Origin: Pisciglobus halotolerans
Lineage (GTDB): Bacteria; Bacillota; Bacilli; Lactobacillales; Carnobacteriaceae
DNA length: 64,000 bases
Direction of reading: 5' to 3'
NCBI RefSeq assembly: GCF_900113675.1
Contig: NZ_FOQE01000006.1
Location: 1 to 64,000 of the forward strand
Positions 48,166-56,434 of the stretch are shown here, one piece after another. Under the pieces are notes generated by a model. The model saw nothing but the letters and a program-made list of their open reading frames with translations, did not search any database and was not told where the DNA came from. The translations under genes and the position numbers were made by a program. The stretch's first letter is position 1; every line of letters begins with the position of its first letter.

Positions 48166-49224
48166 ATGAATGGTTATGCAGTTGCTGTAGTAGGTGCTAC
48201 AGGAGCAGTTGGAACAAAAATGATTAAAATGTTAGAAACGGCAGATTTTCCAATTAAAGAAGTGAAATTTTTAGCTTCTAAACGCTCTGCAGGAAAAACA
48301 GTATCCTTTAAAGATCAAACAATGACGATTGAAGAAACGACACCTGAAAGTTTTGAAGGGATCGATATTGCATTGTTTAGTGCAGGGGGAGAAGTCTCAA
48401 AAAAATTCGCACCAGAAGCAGTCAAACGAGGCGCTATCGTTATCGACAATACAAGTGCGTACCGAATGGATCCAGAAGTTCCTTTAGTTGTGCCGGAAGT
48501 AAATGAAGCAGCTTTGAAAGAAAACAAAGGAATTATTGCCAATCCAAATTGTTCCACTATTCAAATGATGGTGGCACTTGAACCGATCAGAAGAAAATTT
48601 GGATTAAAACGGGTCATTGTTTCTACCTATCAAGCTGTTAGCGGTGCAGGCAATGAAGCGGTAAAAGAAATGAATGAACAAGCCCAAAAAATGCTTGATG
48701 AAGAGTCGATCGAAGCTGCGATCTTACCTGTTAGCGGCGATAAAAAACATTTTCCGATTGCGTTTAATGTTCTTCCACAAATCGATGTATTCGCTGAAGA
48801 AGGCTATACAAAAGAAGAATGGAAAATGACTAATGAGACGAAAAAAATTATGGGAGATCCGCAAATCAAAGTTTCTGCAACTTGTGTGCGTGTTCCTGTC
48901 GCTTCAGGTCATTCTGAGTCTATCTATATAGAAGTTGAAAATGAAGAAGCTGCATCTGTAGAAGCAATGCGAGATGTTCTAAGAAATGCTCCAGGTGTGG
49001 TTTTGATGGATGACGTTGCAGATCAAGTTTACCCAACACCTTTAGAAGCAAAAGATAAGAAAGAAACTTTTGTTGGTAGAATCAGAAAAGATTTAGATGC
49101 AAAAGATGGCTACCATCTTTGGGTTGTTTCTGACAACTTATTAAAAGGCGCGGCATGGAATTCAGTACAAATTGCTGAACGTCTACATCATCTTAATATG
49201 GTCAAATCAGAAGCAACAAAATAA
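48166..49224 (+). CDS. asd: Aspartate-semialdehyde dehydrogenase
   Basis: This enzyme reduces aspartyl phosphate to aspartate semialdehyde, for lysine/diaminopimelate, threonine and methionine. The 352-residue protein has NADP motif [13 protein letters not shown], active-site C129 in [10 protein letters not shown] and substrate His in [22 protein letters not shown] precedes the ATG. dapA follows 20 bases downstream, so the product is channelled to diaminopimelate for the cell wall. Confidence 0.97.
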   Translation: MNGYAVAVVGATGAVGTKMIKMLETADFPIKEVKFLASKRSAGKTVSFKDQTMTIEETTPESFEGIDIALFSAGGEVSKKFAPEAVKRGAIVIDNTSAYRMDPEVPLVVPEVNEAALKENKGIIANPNCSTIQMMVALEPIRRKFGLKRVIVSTYQAVSGAGNEAVKEMNEQAQKMLDEESIEAAILPVSGDKKHFPIAFNVLPQIDVFAEEGYTKEEWKMTNETKKIMGDPQIKVSATCVRVPVASGHSESIYIEVENEEAASVEAMRDVLRNAPGVVLMDDVADQVYPTPLEAKDKKETFVGRIRKDLDAKDGYHLWVVSDNLLKGAAWNSVQIAERLHHLNMVKSEATK

Positions 49225-49244
49225 GAATTGAAAGGAGTTTTAAA

Positions 49245-50123
49245 ATGGAATTAAAAAAAGCTAGAATTTATACAGCCATGGTTACACCTTTTAATGAAGA
49301 AAAAAAAGTAGATATAGAACGATTGGAAAAGCTGATCAATCATTTACTTGAAAATGGAACAGAAGGAATCTTAGCAGGTGGAACAACTGGTGAGTCCCCA
49401 ACATTGAATCACGATGAAAAACTGGACTTATATCGGGAAACCGTTAGAATCGTAGACGGAAGAGTTCCAGTGATCGTCGGTACAGGTTCAAATAATACTC
49501 AGGAAACGGTCGCTTTTACAAAAGAAGTTGAAAACATTTCAGGGATTGATGGTGTGTTGGTCGTTGCACCCTATTACAACAAACCGAACCAATCTGGAAT
49601 TTTTGCTCACTTCGAAGCTGTTGCAAAAGCAGTTTCTTTACCGATTATGATGTATAATGTGCCAGGCCGGACAGGCATCTCGATCGATCCACAAACAACG
49701 ATACAATTATCAAAAATCAAAAATATCGTTGCCATCAAAGAATGTGCCAGTTTGGAAGCTGTCAGTGAGATCATTGAGCATACAGACGAAAATTTTCTTG
49801 TATATAGTGGAGAAGATGCTGCAGCCTTTCCAGCCAAATGCATTGGAGCAAATGGCATTGTTTCAGTTGCTAGCCATGCGGTTGGAAAAGATATGGCTAA
49901 AATGTATGATTTATTAGAAGATGGGCAGCTCCAAGCAGCAGCGGCCATTCATCGCAAACTCGTACCAAAAATGAATAGCTTATTTTCTGTTCCCTCACCG
50001 GCACCAACAAAAATGTACCTCAACCATATCAATATTGAAACCGGTGGCGTACGTTTACCGCTTGTGCCTTGTACAGAGGAAGAAAAGAAGAATATTTTAG
50101 AAGTAATAAAAAAGGATTATTAA
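49245..50123 (+). CDS. dapA: 4-hydroxy-tetrahydrodipicolinate synthase
   Basis: DapA condenses aspartate semialdehyde with pyruvate, the first committed step to diaminopimelate and lysine. The 292-residue TIM barrel has Schiff-base K165 (IVAIKECA), Tyr137 in MMYNVPGRTG and the motif GGTTGESPTL. GAAAGGAG precedes the ATG. It is between asd and rnjB in one operon. Confidence 0.97.
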   Translation: MELKKARIYTAMVTPFNEEKKVDIERLEKLINHLLENGTEGILAGGTTGESPTLNHDEKLDLYRETVRIVDGRVPVIVGTGSNNTQETVAFTKEVENISGIDGVLVVAPYYNKPNQSGIFAHFEAVAKAVSLPIMMYNVPGRTGISIDPQTTIQLSKIKNIVAIKECASLEAVSEIIEHTDENFLVYSGEDAAAFPAKCIGANGIVSVASHAVGKDMAKMYDLLEDGQLQAAAAIHRKLVPKMNSLFSVPSPAPTKMYLNHINIETGGVRLPLVPCTEEEKKNILEVIKKDY

Positions 50124-50147
50124 AAAAAACGAAATAGAGGTGAAGAA

Positions 50148-51824
50148 ATGAGTGAAATTAAACTGATTCCCTTAGGCGGCGTTCGTGAGAATGGTAAAAA
50201 CCTTTACGTTGTCGAAGTGGATGAAGAAATCTTTATATTAGATTGTGGATTAATGTATCCAGAATCTGAACTATATGGGATCGATGTTGTCATCCCTGAT
50301 TTTAGTTATTTAGAAGAAAATCGTGAAAGAATCGCAGGTGTTTTCTTAACACATGGTCATGAAGACGCTATAGGTGCTTTGCCTTATTTCCTTCAAAAAT
50401 TTGATGTTCCTGTTTTTGGGACTGAATTAACGATTGCATTGGCAAAATTATTGGTCGAAAAAAATAGCCTAGTCAAAGGATACGATGACTTCCATGTGAT
50501 CGATGAGCAAACTGAGATCGAATTTGATAAAGCTGTGATACGTTTCTTTAAAACCACACATACGATACCTGACTCTGTAGGGATCGTGGTAAAGACAGAA
50601 GAAGGTAGTATCGTTTATACAGGAGATTTTAAGTTTGATCAAAGTGCTACGTCTATGTATCGAACTGATTTCTCTAAAATCAGTGATATCGGCAAAGAAA
50701 AAGTTTTGGCTTTACTAAGTGATTCAAGCGAAGCAGAAAGTTATGTAGAAAACGTTAGCGATCTAAAAGTGTCTGAAGAAGTTTTAGAAACTTTCCAGAA
50801 TACGGATGGGCGGATCATTGTTGCAGCGGTAGCCAGCAATATTTTGAGGATCCAACAAGTAATGGATGCAGCTTACCGTTCTTGGCGCAAAGTTTTTATC
50901 ACTGGTAAAAATTTAGAAGAAATCGTTGAAACGGCTTTAAATTTGAATAAGCTGCAATTGCCAAGCGAAGACCTCATCAAGCCTGTCAAAGACATTGATA
51001 AATATCGTGATGAAGAAATCGTCGTGCTGGAAACTGGAAGTACGGGCGAACCTATCCAGACTTTGCAACGAATGGCAAAAGGAAACCATCCGCAAGTCAA
51101 TATCAAAGATGGAGATTTGGTTTATATCGTTACAAGTCCTTCCACTAAAATGGAAGTCATCTTGTCTACAACTGAAAATATGATTTACAGAGCTGGCGGA
51201 ACGGTGAAAAAAATCACTGATCACTTAAAAGCTTCTGGACATGCAACGCCAAATGACTTAAAACTATTGATCAATTTGATCCATCCTGAATATGTCGTCC
51301 CAGTTCAAGGAGAGTACCGAATGCTAGCCGCTCATGCTGAATTGGCACATGAAGTTGGCATGTCTTACAAAAATATTCTGATTCCTGGTAAAGGAGATGT
51401 TATCGAATATAAAAACAAACGTATTCATATGTCTGGCCAAGTCAGCGCAGGCGATACGATGGTGGATGGCATCGGAATTGGCGATATTGGGAATATTGTT
51501 TTAAGAGACCGTAAATTGTTGTCAGAAGACGGTATCTTTATTATTGTTGTAACGATCGATCGTAAAAAACAAAAAATCGTTTCTGGGCCGACTGTCATGA
51601 CTCGCGGCTTTGTTTATGTTAAAGAAAATACGCAGTTAATTGAGCAAAGCAGTGAGGAAGTACGGGAAGTAGTAGAAGAAAACCTAGAACATAATAAATT
51701 TGAATGGGGTACTTTGAAACAGGAAATGCGGGATGCTTTGAGCAAATTTTTATTTGACCGCACGCGCAGAAGACCTGTAATACTGCCGATCATCATGGAA
51801 GTCAGCAATAAAAAAAGAAAATAA
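50148..51824 (+). CDS. rnjB: Ribonuclease J2
   Basis: This is the second beta-CASP RNase J in the window, at 558 residues. The metal motif reads H69-G-H71-E-D73-A74: the final His found in J1 is Ala, and SDSTNAE of J1 is SDSSEAE here. A weakened or inactive nuclease site is typical of J2, which forms a complex with J1. The position after dapA matches ymfA/rnjB in Bacillus. AGAGGTGAAG precedes the ATG, and a hairpin terminator follows. Confidence 0.93.
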   Translation: MSEIKLIPLGGVRENGKNLYVVEVDEEIFILDCGLMYPESELYGIDVVIPDFSYLEENRERIAGVFLTHGHEDAIGALPYFLQKFDVPVFGTELTIALAKLLVEKNSLVKGYDDFHVIDEQTEIEFDKAVIRFFKTTHTIPDSVGIVVKTEEGSIVYTGDFKFDQSATSMYRTDFSKISDIGKEKVLALLSDSSEAESYVENVSDLKVSEEVLETFQNTDGRIIVAAVASNILRIQQVMDAAYRSWRKVFITGKNLEEIVETALNLNKLQLPSEDLIKPVKDIDKYRDEEIVVLETGSTGEPIQTLQRMAKGNHPQVNIKDGDLVYIVTSPSTKMEVILSTTENMIYRAGGTVKKITDHLKASGHATPNDLKLLINLIHPEYVVPVQGEYRMLAAHAELAHEVGMSYKNILIPGKGDVIEYKNKRIHMSGQVSAGDTMVDGIGIGDIGNIVLRDRKLLSEDGIFIIVVTIDRKKQKIVSGPTVMTRGFVYVKENTQLIEQSSEEVREVVEENLEHNKFEWGTLKQEMRDALSKFLFDRTRRRPVILPIIMEVSNKKRK

Positions 51825-51849
51825 AAGATGATTTGAATACATCAAGATA

Positions 51850-51880
51850 AAAGGTTGAGGAGTGTCTTCTCAGCCTTTTG
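51850..51880 (+). terminator. asd-dapA-rnjB terminator
   Basis: AAAAGGTTGAG pairs with CTCAGCCTTTT (one G-U) around a nine-base loop. Confidence 0.75.
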
Positions 51881-51909
51881 TGTTACCTGAAAAAGGAAGT
51901 GGAAAGAAA

Positions 51910-52575
51910 ATGAAACGACAGGAACAACTGATGATCCAAAAAACTGAAAGATACGTTCGAAAGGAATTGGAAAATGAGGCATCAGGGCATGATTGGTGGC
52001 ATATCCACCGTGTCAGAAACCTGGCGCTGACTATAGCTGCTCATGAAAAAGAATCGACGATCGATCCATTCGTTTGCGAAATGTCGGCTTTACTTCACGA
52101 TATACCCGATGAAAAGCTAAATGAAAGCTTGGAGGCAGGTGAAAGAAAAGTCAGAAACTGGCTTGAAGAATTAAAGCTGGAAAAAAGGAAAAGTGATGAG
52201 ATTCTAGCTATTGTTTTGCATCTTTCTTATAAAGGCGGAACCAATAAAGTCGAGTTGCAAACAATTGAAGGGAAGATCGTTCAAGACGCAGATCGGCTGG
52301 ATGCAATCGGAGCAATCGGTATCGCTCGTACTATGGCTTATTCTGGCGCTCATGGTCGCTTGATTCATGATCCAAACAAAAAGCCGCGAGAAGAAATGAC
52401 ACTTGAAGAATATCGTTCAGGAAATGATACGGCGATCCTCCATTTTTATGAAAAGTTATTGAAGTTGAAAGAGACGATCCATACAAACTACGGTAAAAAA
52501 ATAGCAGCAGATCGACACCGGTACATGGAACTTTTCTTGGAAGAGTTTTATCAAGAATGGGATGGGAAAAAATAA
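51910..52575 (+). CDS. HD-domain phosphohydrolase
   Basis: This 221-residue protein has the HD superfamily metal motifs: His34 in HDWWHIHRVRN, H63-D64 in ALLHDIPDE and Asp in QDADRLDAIGAIG. It resembles the YedJ group, whose substrate is unsettled. ATG 51910 follows AAAAGGAAGTGG; an upstream frame from 51862 begins inside the rnjB terminator and was rejected. The gene is probably a separate unit read partly through that terminator. Confidence 0.85.
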   Translation: MKRQEQLMIQKTERYVRKELENEASGHDWWHIHRVRNLALTIAAHEKESTIDPFVCEMSALLHDIPDEKLNESLEAGERKVRNWLEELKLEKRKSDEILAIVLHLSYKGGTNKVELQTIEGKIVQDADRLDAIGAIGIARTMAYSGAHGRLIHDPNKKPREEMTLEEYRSGNDTAILHFYEKLLKLKETIHTNYGKKIAADRHRYMELFLEEFYQEWDGKK

Positions 52576-52637
52576 ACAGTTAGTGATAAAAAAATATTTT
52601 GTCGATATTCATTTAAAAAGGGAAAAAAAGATTTTTG

Positions 52638-52646
52638 TGCTATAAT
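52638..52646 (+). promoter_or_regulatory. Extended -10 promoter of the GNAT gene
   Basis: TG-C-TATAAT, a consensus extended -10, lies 27 bp upstream of the gene; no good -35 is seen. Confidence 0.6.
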
Positions 52647-52673
52647 GCAGAAAAAGGAAGGAAGTGCGCAAAC

Positions 52674-53165
52674 ATGGAAAAAATCGAACCGACAACACCA
52701 ATTGAACTAAGAGAAGCAACGATAGGAGATGCAGACCTGATCAGTGGTTATCATATAGAGACTCATCTTTTGATGACGAACCCCATGGATGCCATAACAG
52801 AGAACCTTCATGAAACGGAAAAGCATTTGATCTTGATCCTTGAGAATCAGTTGATGATTGGCTTCTTTATCTTGCAGACAGGATCTGTCTTGTCCTTATA
52901 CACCTCCAATCCGCATGCTATCTTATTTAAAGACCATTCGATCGATCGATTATATCAGCAGAAAGGTTATGCAAAAAGATCTTTAGAACTTCTTCCGCTT
53001 TATATCAAGCAACACTTTCCTTCTGTCAACGAAATTGTTTTAGCTGTTGAACTCGATCATTTAGGTGCACAAACCCTTTACATGAGAGCTGGTTTTGAAA
53101 ACACAAAGAGAAAGTTGCATATCAATGACCACTTTTACTTTATTTTTTCAAAAGGAATCAGTTGA
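52674..53165 (+). CDS. GNAT family N-acetyltransferase
   Basis: This 163-residue protein fits the GNAT fold: IELREATIGDADLISGYHI at the N-terminus, a central strand ENQLMIGFFIL, and the CoA-binding region YQQKGYAKRSLELLPLYI (the QKGYAK loop). AVELDHLGAQTLYMRAGFE is the C-terminal motif. The substrate is unknown. ATG 52674 follows AAAGGAAGGAAG at good spacing. Confidence 0.88.
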   Translation: MEKIEPTTPIELREATIGDADLISGYHIETHLLMTNPMDAITENLHETEKHLILILENQLMIGFFILQTGSVLSLYTSNPHAILFKDHSIDRLYQQKGYAKRSLELLPLYIKQHFPSVNEIVLAVELDHLGAQTLYMRAGFENTKRKLHINDHFYFIFSKGIS

Positions 53166-53383
53166 TTATAAAAGAAAACATTTCCCTACACTTACTCAAA
53201 AAGATAGTGAAAAAACTTACTAAAGCAGGAAGAACAACCAAAGATTATTGTTCATTCCTGTAGAACAAAGTGACTAAGCTGTGCATGTCATCACTTGTTA
53301 AAAGCAAAAGTAGAAAACAGTATCAGCATAAACGCGAATGTTTGCTAACAATTGATCGATATAACCTCTTTTGTTTTCTGCCA

Positions 53384-53412
53384 TTGACAAAAGAAAGAGC
53401 TTTAGGTATAGT
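53384..53412 (+). promoter_or_regulatory. thiT promoter
   Basis: TTGACA (53384-53389), 17 bp and TATAGT (53407-53412), just upstream of the riboswitch. Confidence 0.75.
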
Positions 53413-53443
53413 GAAATGGCAAGGAAAATTAAATGAACACCCA

Positions 53444-53531
53444 TCACAAAGGGGAGCTGTTAAAGCTGAGATTGAATCTTTTGATTCTGACCCTTCGAAC
53501 CTGTTCGTTAGTACGAGCGTAGGAATTGTGA
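53444..53531 (+). promoter_or_regulatory. TPP riboswitch (thi box)
   Basis: Core elements are clear: GGGGAGC, GCTGAGATTGAA, TGACCCTTCGAACCTG and GCGTAGG. The closing helix P1 is TCACAA (53444-53449) with TTGTGA (53526-53531). The P3 hairpin is ATTGAATC/GATTCTGA. Thiamine pyrophosphate binding should turn off the downstream thiamine transporter gene. Confidence 0.92.
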
Positions 53532-53568
53532 CGGAACGCGAAAGTAGTTTTTCAATTACTCCAGTGAT

Positions 53569-53616
53569 CCTCCTTTTTTGTGTGGCCCTGTTCAACACAA
53601 TAGAGGAGGTTTTTTA
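53569..53616 (+). promoter_or_regulatory. Expression platform: SD-sequestering hairpin / terminator
   Basis: CCTCCTTTTTTGTG (53569-53582) pairs with CACAATAGAGGAGG (53596-53609), 12 of 14 positions. The 3' arm is the thiT Shine-Dalgarno itself, and six T residues follow at once. The structure can block translation, end transcription, or both, when TPP is bound. Confidence 0.7.
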
Positions 53617-53617
53617 T

Positions 53618-54175
53618 ATGCAAGGAATAAGATTTAAAGTAGCTGTTGAAGGAACGATTTTTGCTGCATTGGCCATTGTGTTATCGTTGGTTCCTACGAA
53701 CATAGGGCCTTCCATCACCGTTTCTCTGGGGACCATCCCTTTAACACTTTTTGCTTTAAGAAGAGGAACAAAAGCGGCGATTTTTTCAGGATTTTTGTGG
53801 GGAATCCTTCATTTTTTGATAGGAAATGCTTACATTTTAAGTTTTGTTCAAGGTTTTATTGAGTATTTTATCGCGTTTGCTTTTATTGGATTTGCTGGAT
53901 TGTTTTCAAATAAATTGCAAAGCGCCATCAAGAATGGTAAACAAAAAGATTTGTATCTGATCGTCTGTCTCAGCGCTTTTACTGGAACATTTGCCCGTTT
54001 TTTCTGGCATTTTTGGGCAGGCTATGTTTATTGGGGAAGTTATGCTCCTGAAGGAATGGGTGCTTTTCTTTATTCATTTTTGACTAACGGTGCCAGTGGT
54101 TTAATGACAGCGATAGTAGCGAGCATCGTACTTGTCCTTTTGATCAAGTCTTCTAAACGCTTATTTGTACCTTAA
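53618..54175 (+). CDS. thiT: Thiamine transporter ThiT (ECF S-component)
   Basis: ThiT is the membrane substrate-binding subunit of an energy-coupling factor transporter for thiamine. The 185-residue protein has about six hydrophobic helices, GFLWGILHFLIGNAY in the middle and RFFWHFWAGYVYWGSYAPEG, whose aromatics contact thiamine in ThiT structures. ATG 53618 follows GAGGAGG; longer frames run back through the riboswitch and are not real. ECF ATPases are not in this window. Confidence 0.95.
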   Translation: MQGIRFKVAVEGTIFAALAIVLSLVPTNIGPSITVSLGTIPLTLFALRRGTKAAIFSGFLWGILHFLIGNAYILSFVQGFIEYFIAFAFIGFAGLFSNKLQSAIKNGKQKDLYLIVCLSAFTGTFARFFWHFWAGYVYWGSYAPEGMGAFLYSFLTNGASGLMTAIVASIVLVLLIKSSKRLFVP

Positions 54176-54181
54176 AAAATG

Positions 54182-54463
54182 GGTTCTACAATATTTAACG
54201 TTGGTCTGTAAAAAATCAATTTTTTTAATGCTGAACTCGTTAGAATCCTATTTCTAAAAATTTCAGGAAGCGCATAAGGCTACTGATAACCATGAAAAAA
54301 GATGCAATGTGAATCACTTAGTGTTAGGCTTTAGCCGTTACACTAAGTTTGAAGCTTGCAAGCATTGAGACGCGATTTTCGGCTCAATGTGTTCTCATGG
54401 CTTTCCATCAGTAGCCCATCGATCATAGGAAATTTCTTTACCAACGTTAAAAGAGGAAGAACC
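54182..54463 (+). repeat. MITE-like structured repeat, copy 3
   Basis: This 282-bp copy is about 95% identical to copy 2 by eye and in the same orientation. Tips GGTTCT and AGAACC are exact inverted repeats. It is bordered on both sides by AAAAATG (7 bp exact), strong evidence of a target duplication and hence of transposition. It begins six bases after the thiT stop and lies before a terminator at 54483. Confidence 0.92.
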
Positions 54464-54482
54464 AAAAATGTTCAAAGCATTG

Positions 54483-54521
54483 AAACTCAGCAGATATTTT
54501 TACTGCTGAGTTTTATTTTTT
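54483..54521 (+). terminator. Terminator, probably original thiT terminator
   Basis: AAACTCAGCAG pairs with CTGCTGAGTTT, followed by a T-rich run; separated from thiT by the repeat copy. Confidence 0.88.
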
Positions 54522-54587
54522 GTTAGTAATTTAAGCAGGAACATAGTATGATGATAGAGATAATTTATGAAAGTAGTGTGAAGCTGG

Positions 54588-56039
54588 ATGACGATTTTTA
54601 GGAATATCCTAGTATCTTTGTTATTGATCAATACTGTATTTGCCATCGTAACAGTATTTAAAGAAAAACGCGATATCGCTGCTACATGGGCATGGCTATT
54701 ATTGTTAAACTTACTTCCTGGAGTAGGATTTATCATTTACTTTTTCTTAGGGAAAAAAATCTCAAGAGAACAGATTTTTGATATTAAAGCTCAAGAAAAT
54801 ATCGGGATGCCTGAACTAGTTGAAGCGCAAAAAGCGTTATTAGCGGAAGACGAAGATTTGTTGTCTGCATCACAATCTAATGAAAATACTAATGAAATGG
54901 CAAGTTTGTTTTTAGAAAGCAGCGAATCCATTTTGACAAAAGGGAATAAAGTGTCCATTTTCGTAGACGGGAAAGAAAAGTTTAAACAACTGATTCGGGA
55001 TATTTATAAAGCTGAACATCATATACATATGATTTATTATATCTTTCATAACGACCAAATAGGAAAATTGGTCTTGAAAGCACTGGAAGATCGCGCAGCT
55101 GCTGGAGTAGAAGTTTTAGTTATTTACGATGCTCTAGGTTCTCGGAGATTAGGTCACCACTTTTTTGATCAATTAAAAAAGCTGGGCGGACAAGCAGAAC
55201 CGTTTTTTGGTTCTAAATACAGTTTTATCAACTTGCGCGTCAATTTCCGTAATCACCGAAAAATCGTTGTTATTGATGGTAAAATCGGCTATGTGGGCGG
55301 ATTTAATGTGGGCGATGAATACTTAGGAAAATATAAAAAATTCGGATACTGGCGTGATACTCATTTACGTATTGAAGGAAATGGCGTTTTAGCTTTACAA
55401 AGTCGTTTTTTGATGGACTGGAATGCTGCTGTTCCTAAGCAAAAGTTAGAGTACACTGAAAATTATTTCCCTTTGATCGGAAAAAAAGGAAAGACCAATT
55501 TACAAATCGTTTCGAGCGGTCCAGACACAGAAGTCCAACAAATCAAAAAGGGTTATTTAAAAATGATCAGTATGGCAAAAGAATCCATCTACATTCAAAC
55601 GCCTTATTTTGTTCCAGATGAAGGGGTGCTGGAAGCTTTAGAGATCGCAGTGATGTCGGGCATTGATGTTAAAATTATGATTCCAAATAAGCCAGATCAT
55701 CCATTTATTTATCGCGCAACTTTATATTACGCGTCAGATATGGTCGATATTGGAGCCAAAGTTTATATTTACGATAATGGTTTTCTACACAGCAAGACAA
55801 TCGTTATTGATGATGAAATTTGTTCGATCGGTACAGCTAACTTCGACATTAGGAGTTTTAAGCTGAACTTTGAAGTTAATGCTTTTATGTATGATAAGAT
55901 TATCGCTGAGAAACAAGTGCATTATTTTAAAGAAGATATGAAAAAAAGTTATTTATTAACAAAAGAGATACTAGATCAACAATCTTGGTGGCTGAAATTC
56001 AAACAAACTTTTTCTCGTCTGTTTTCGCCTATTCTCTAA
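54588..56039 (+). CDS. cls: Cardiolipin synthase
   Basis: Cls makes cardiolipin from two phosphatidylglycerols at the membrane. The 483-residue protein has two N-terminal membrane helices (about 5-25 and 35-55), then two phospholipase D domains with HKD motifs at H223 (HRKIVVIDGKIGYVGG) and H401 (HSKTIVIDDEICSIGTANFD). In enterococci, cls mutations accompany liaFSR changes in daptomycin resistance. The ribosome site before ATG is weak (GAAGCTGG). Confidence 0.95.
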   Translation: MTIFRNILVSLLLINTVFAIVTVFKEKRDIAATWAWLLLLNLLPGVGFIIYFFLGKKISREQIFDIKAQENIGMPELVEAQKALLAEDEDLLSASQSNENTNEMASLFLESSESILTKGNKVSIFVDGKEKFKQLIRDIYKAEHHIHMIYYIFHNDQIGKLVLKALEDRAAAGVEVLVIYDALGSRRLGHHFFDQLKKLGGQAEPFFGSKYSFINLRVNFRNHRKIVVIDGKIGYVGGFNVGDEYLGKYKKFGYWRDTHLRIEGNGVLALQSRFLMDWNAAVPKQKLEYTENYFPLIGKKGKTNLQIVSSGPDTEVQQIKKGYLKMISMAKESIYIQTPYFVPDEGVLEALEIAVMSGIDVKIMIPNKPDHPFIYRATLYYASDMVDIGAKVYIYDNGFLHSKTIVIDDEICSIGTANFDIRSFKLNFEVNAFMYDKIIAEKQVHYFKEDMKKSYLLTKEILDQQSWWLKFKQTFSRLFSPIL

Positions 56040-56132
56040 AGAAGAACTAGATGAAGCGCGGCGCGGGAATGTCGTTTCCTTGTTTTCTGCAGATATCTTG
56101 TATGATCTCTAGACGCTCCATAATAAATGAAG

Positions 56133-56190
56133 AAAAAGCTCATTGCTAAAATTGATGTCAGTTGACATTAAACTTGGCCATGAGCTTTTT
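56133..56190 (+). terminator. cls terminator
   Basis: AAAAAGCTCAT pairs with ATGAGCTTTTT; inner bases TTGATGTC/GACATTAA extend the stem. Confidence 0.85.
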
Positions 56191-56329
56191 GTATTCTCTT
56201 ATTTTGATCTAGAAAATCCATGTGAATGTTTAAGCTTGATAGAGAAGATAAATAGAAAGGCTGACTAAAAAGGACTATTCAGTGTTCTGATGAGACATCT
56301 TTTTTTAGTCTGAAAAGGCATTACTGATA
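56191..56329. other. Spacer upstream of opuC
   Basis: Contains a hairpin with GACTAAAAA and TTTTTAGTC arms (about 56263-56310) with a T-run in its right arm, perhaps a second weak terminator. No gene is seen. Confidence 0.45.
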
Positions 56330-56398
56330 GTAAAACTTTACAAAGAAGTAGGACAAAATTTGTAAAATTTTACAATTTCTGTAATAATTGAGTAATGT
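56330..56398 (+). promoter_or_regulatory. opuC promoter with twin palindromic operators
   Basis: The promoter is TTTACA (56369-56374), 18 bp, TAATGT (56393-56398). A perfect 16-bp palindrome TTGTAAAATTTTACAA (56360-56375) covers the -35. A near copy, GTAAAACTTTACAA (56330-56343), differs at one of 14 positions and lies 32 bp upstream, about three helical turns. This arrangement suggests a dimeric repressor binding two sites on one DNA face. Confidence 0.65.
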
Positions 56399-56434
56399 AA
56401 ACAAATCAAACGAAATAATAAAAGAGGTGTCGTA

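Noticed and set aside
53270-53617. N-terminal extension of thiT
   Set aside because: The frame crosses the promoter and TPP aptamer; ATG 53618 with GAGGAGG is the real start.
24259-54463. Three repeats considered as a CRISPR array or REP/BOX element
   Set aside because: Copies are about 280 bp and kilobases apart with no spacers; terminal repeats and flanking duplications fit a MITE better.
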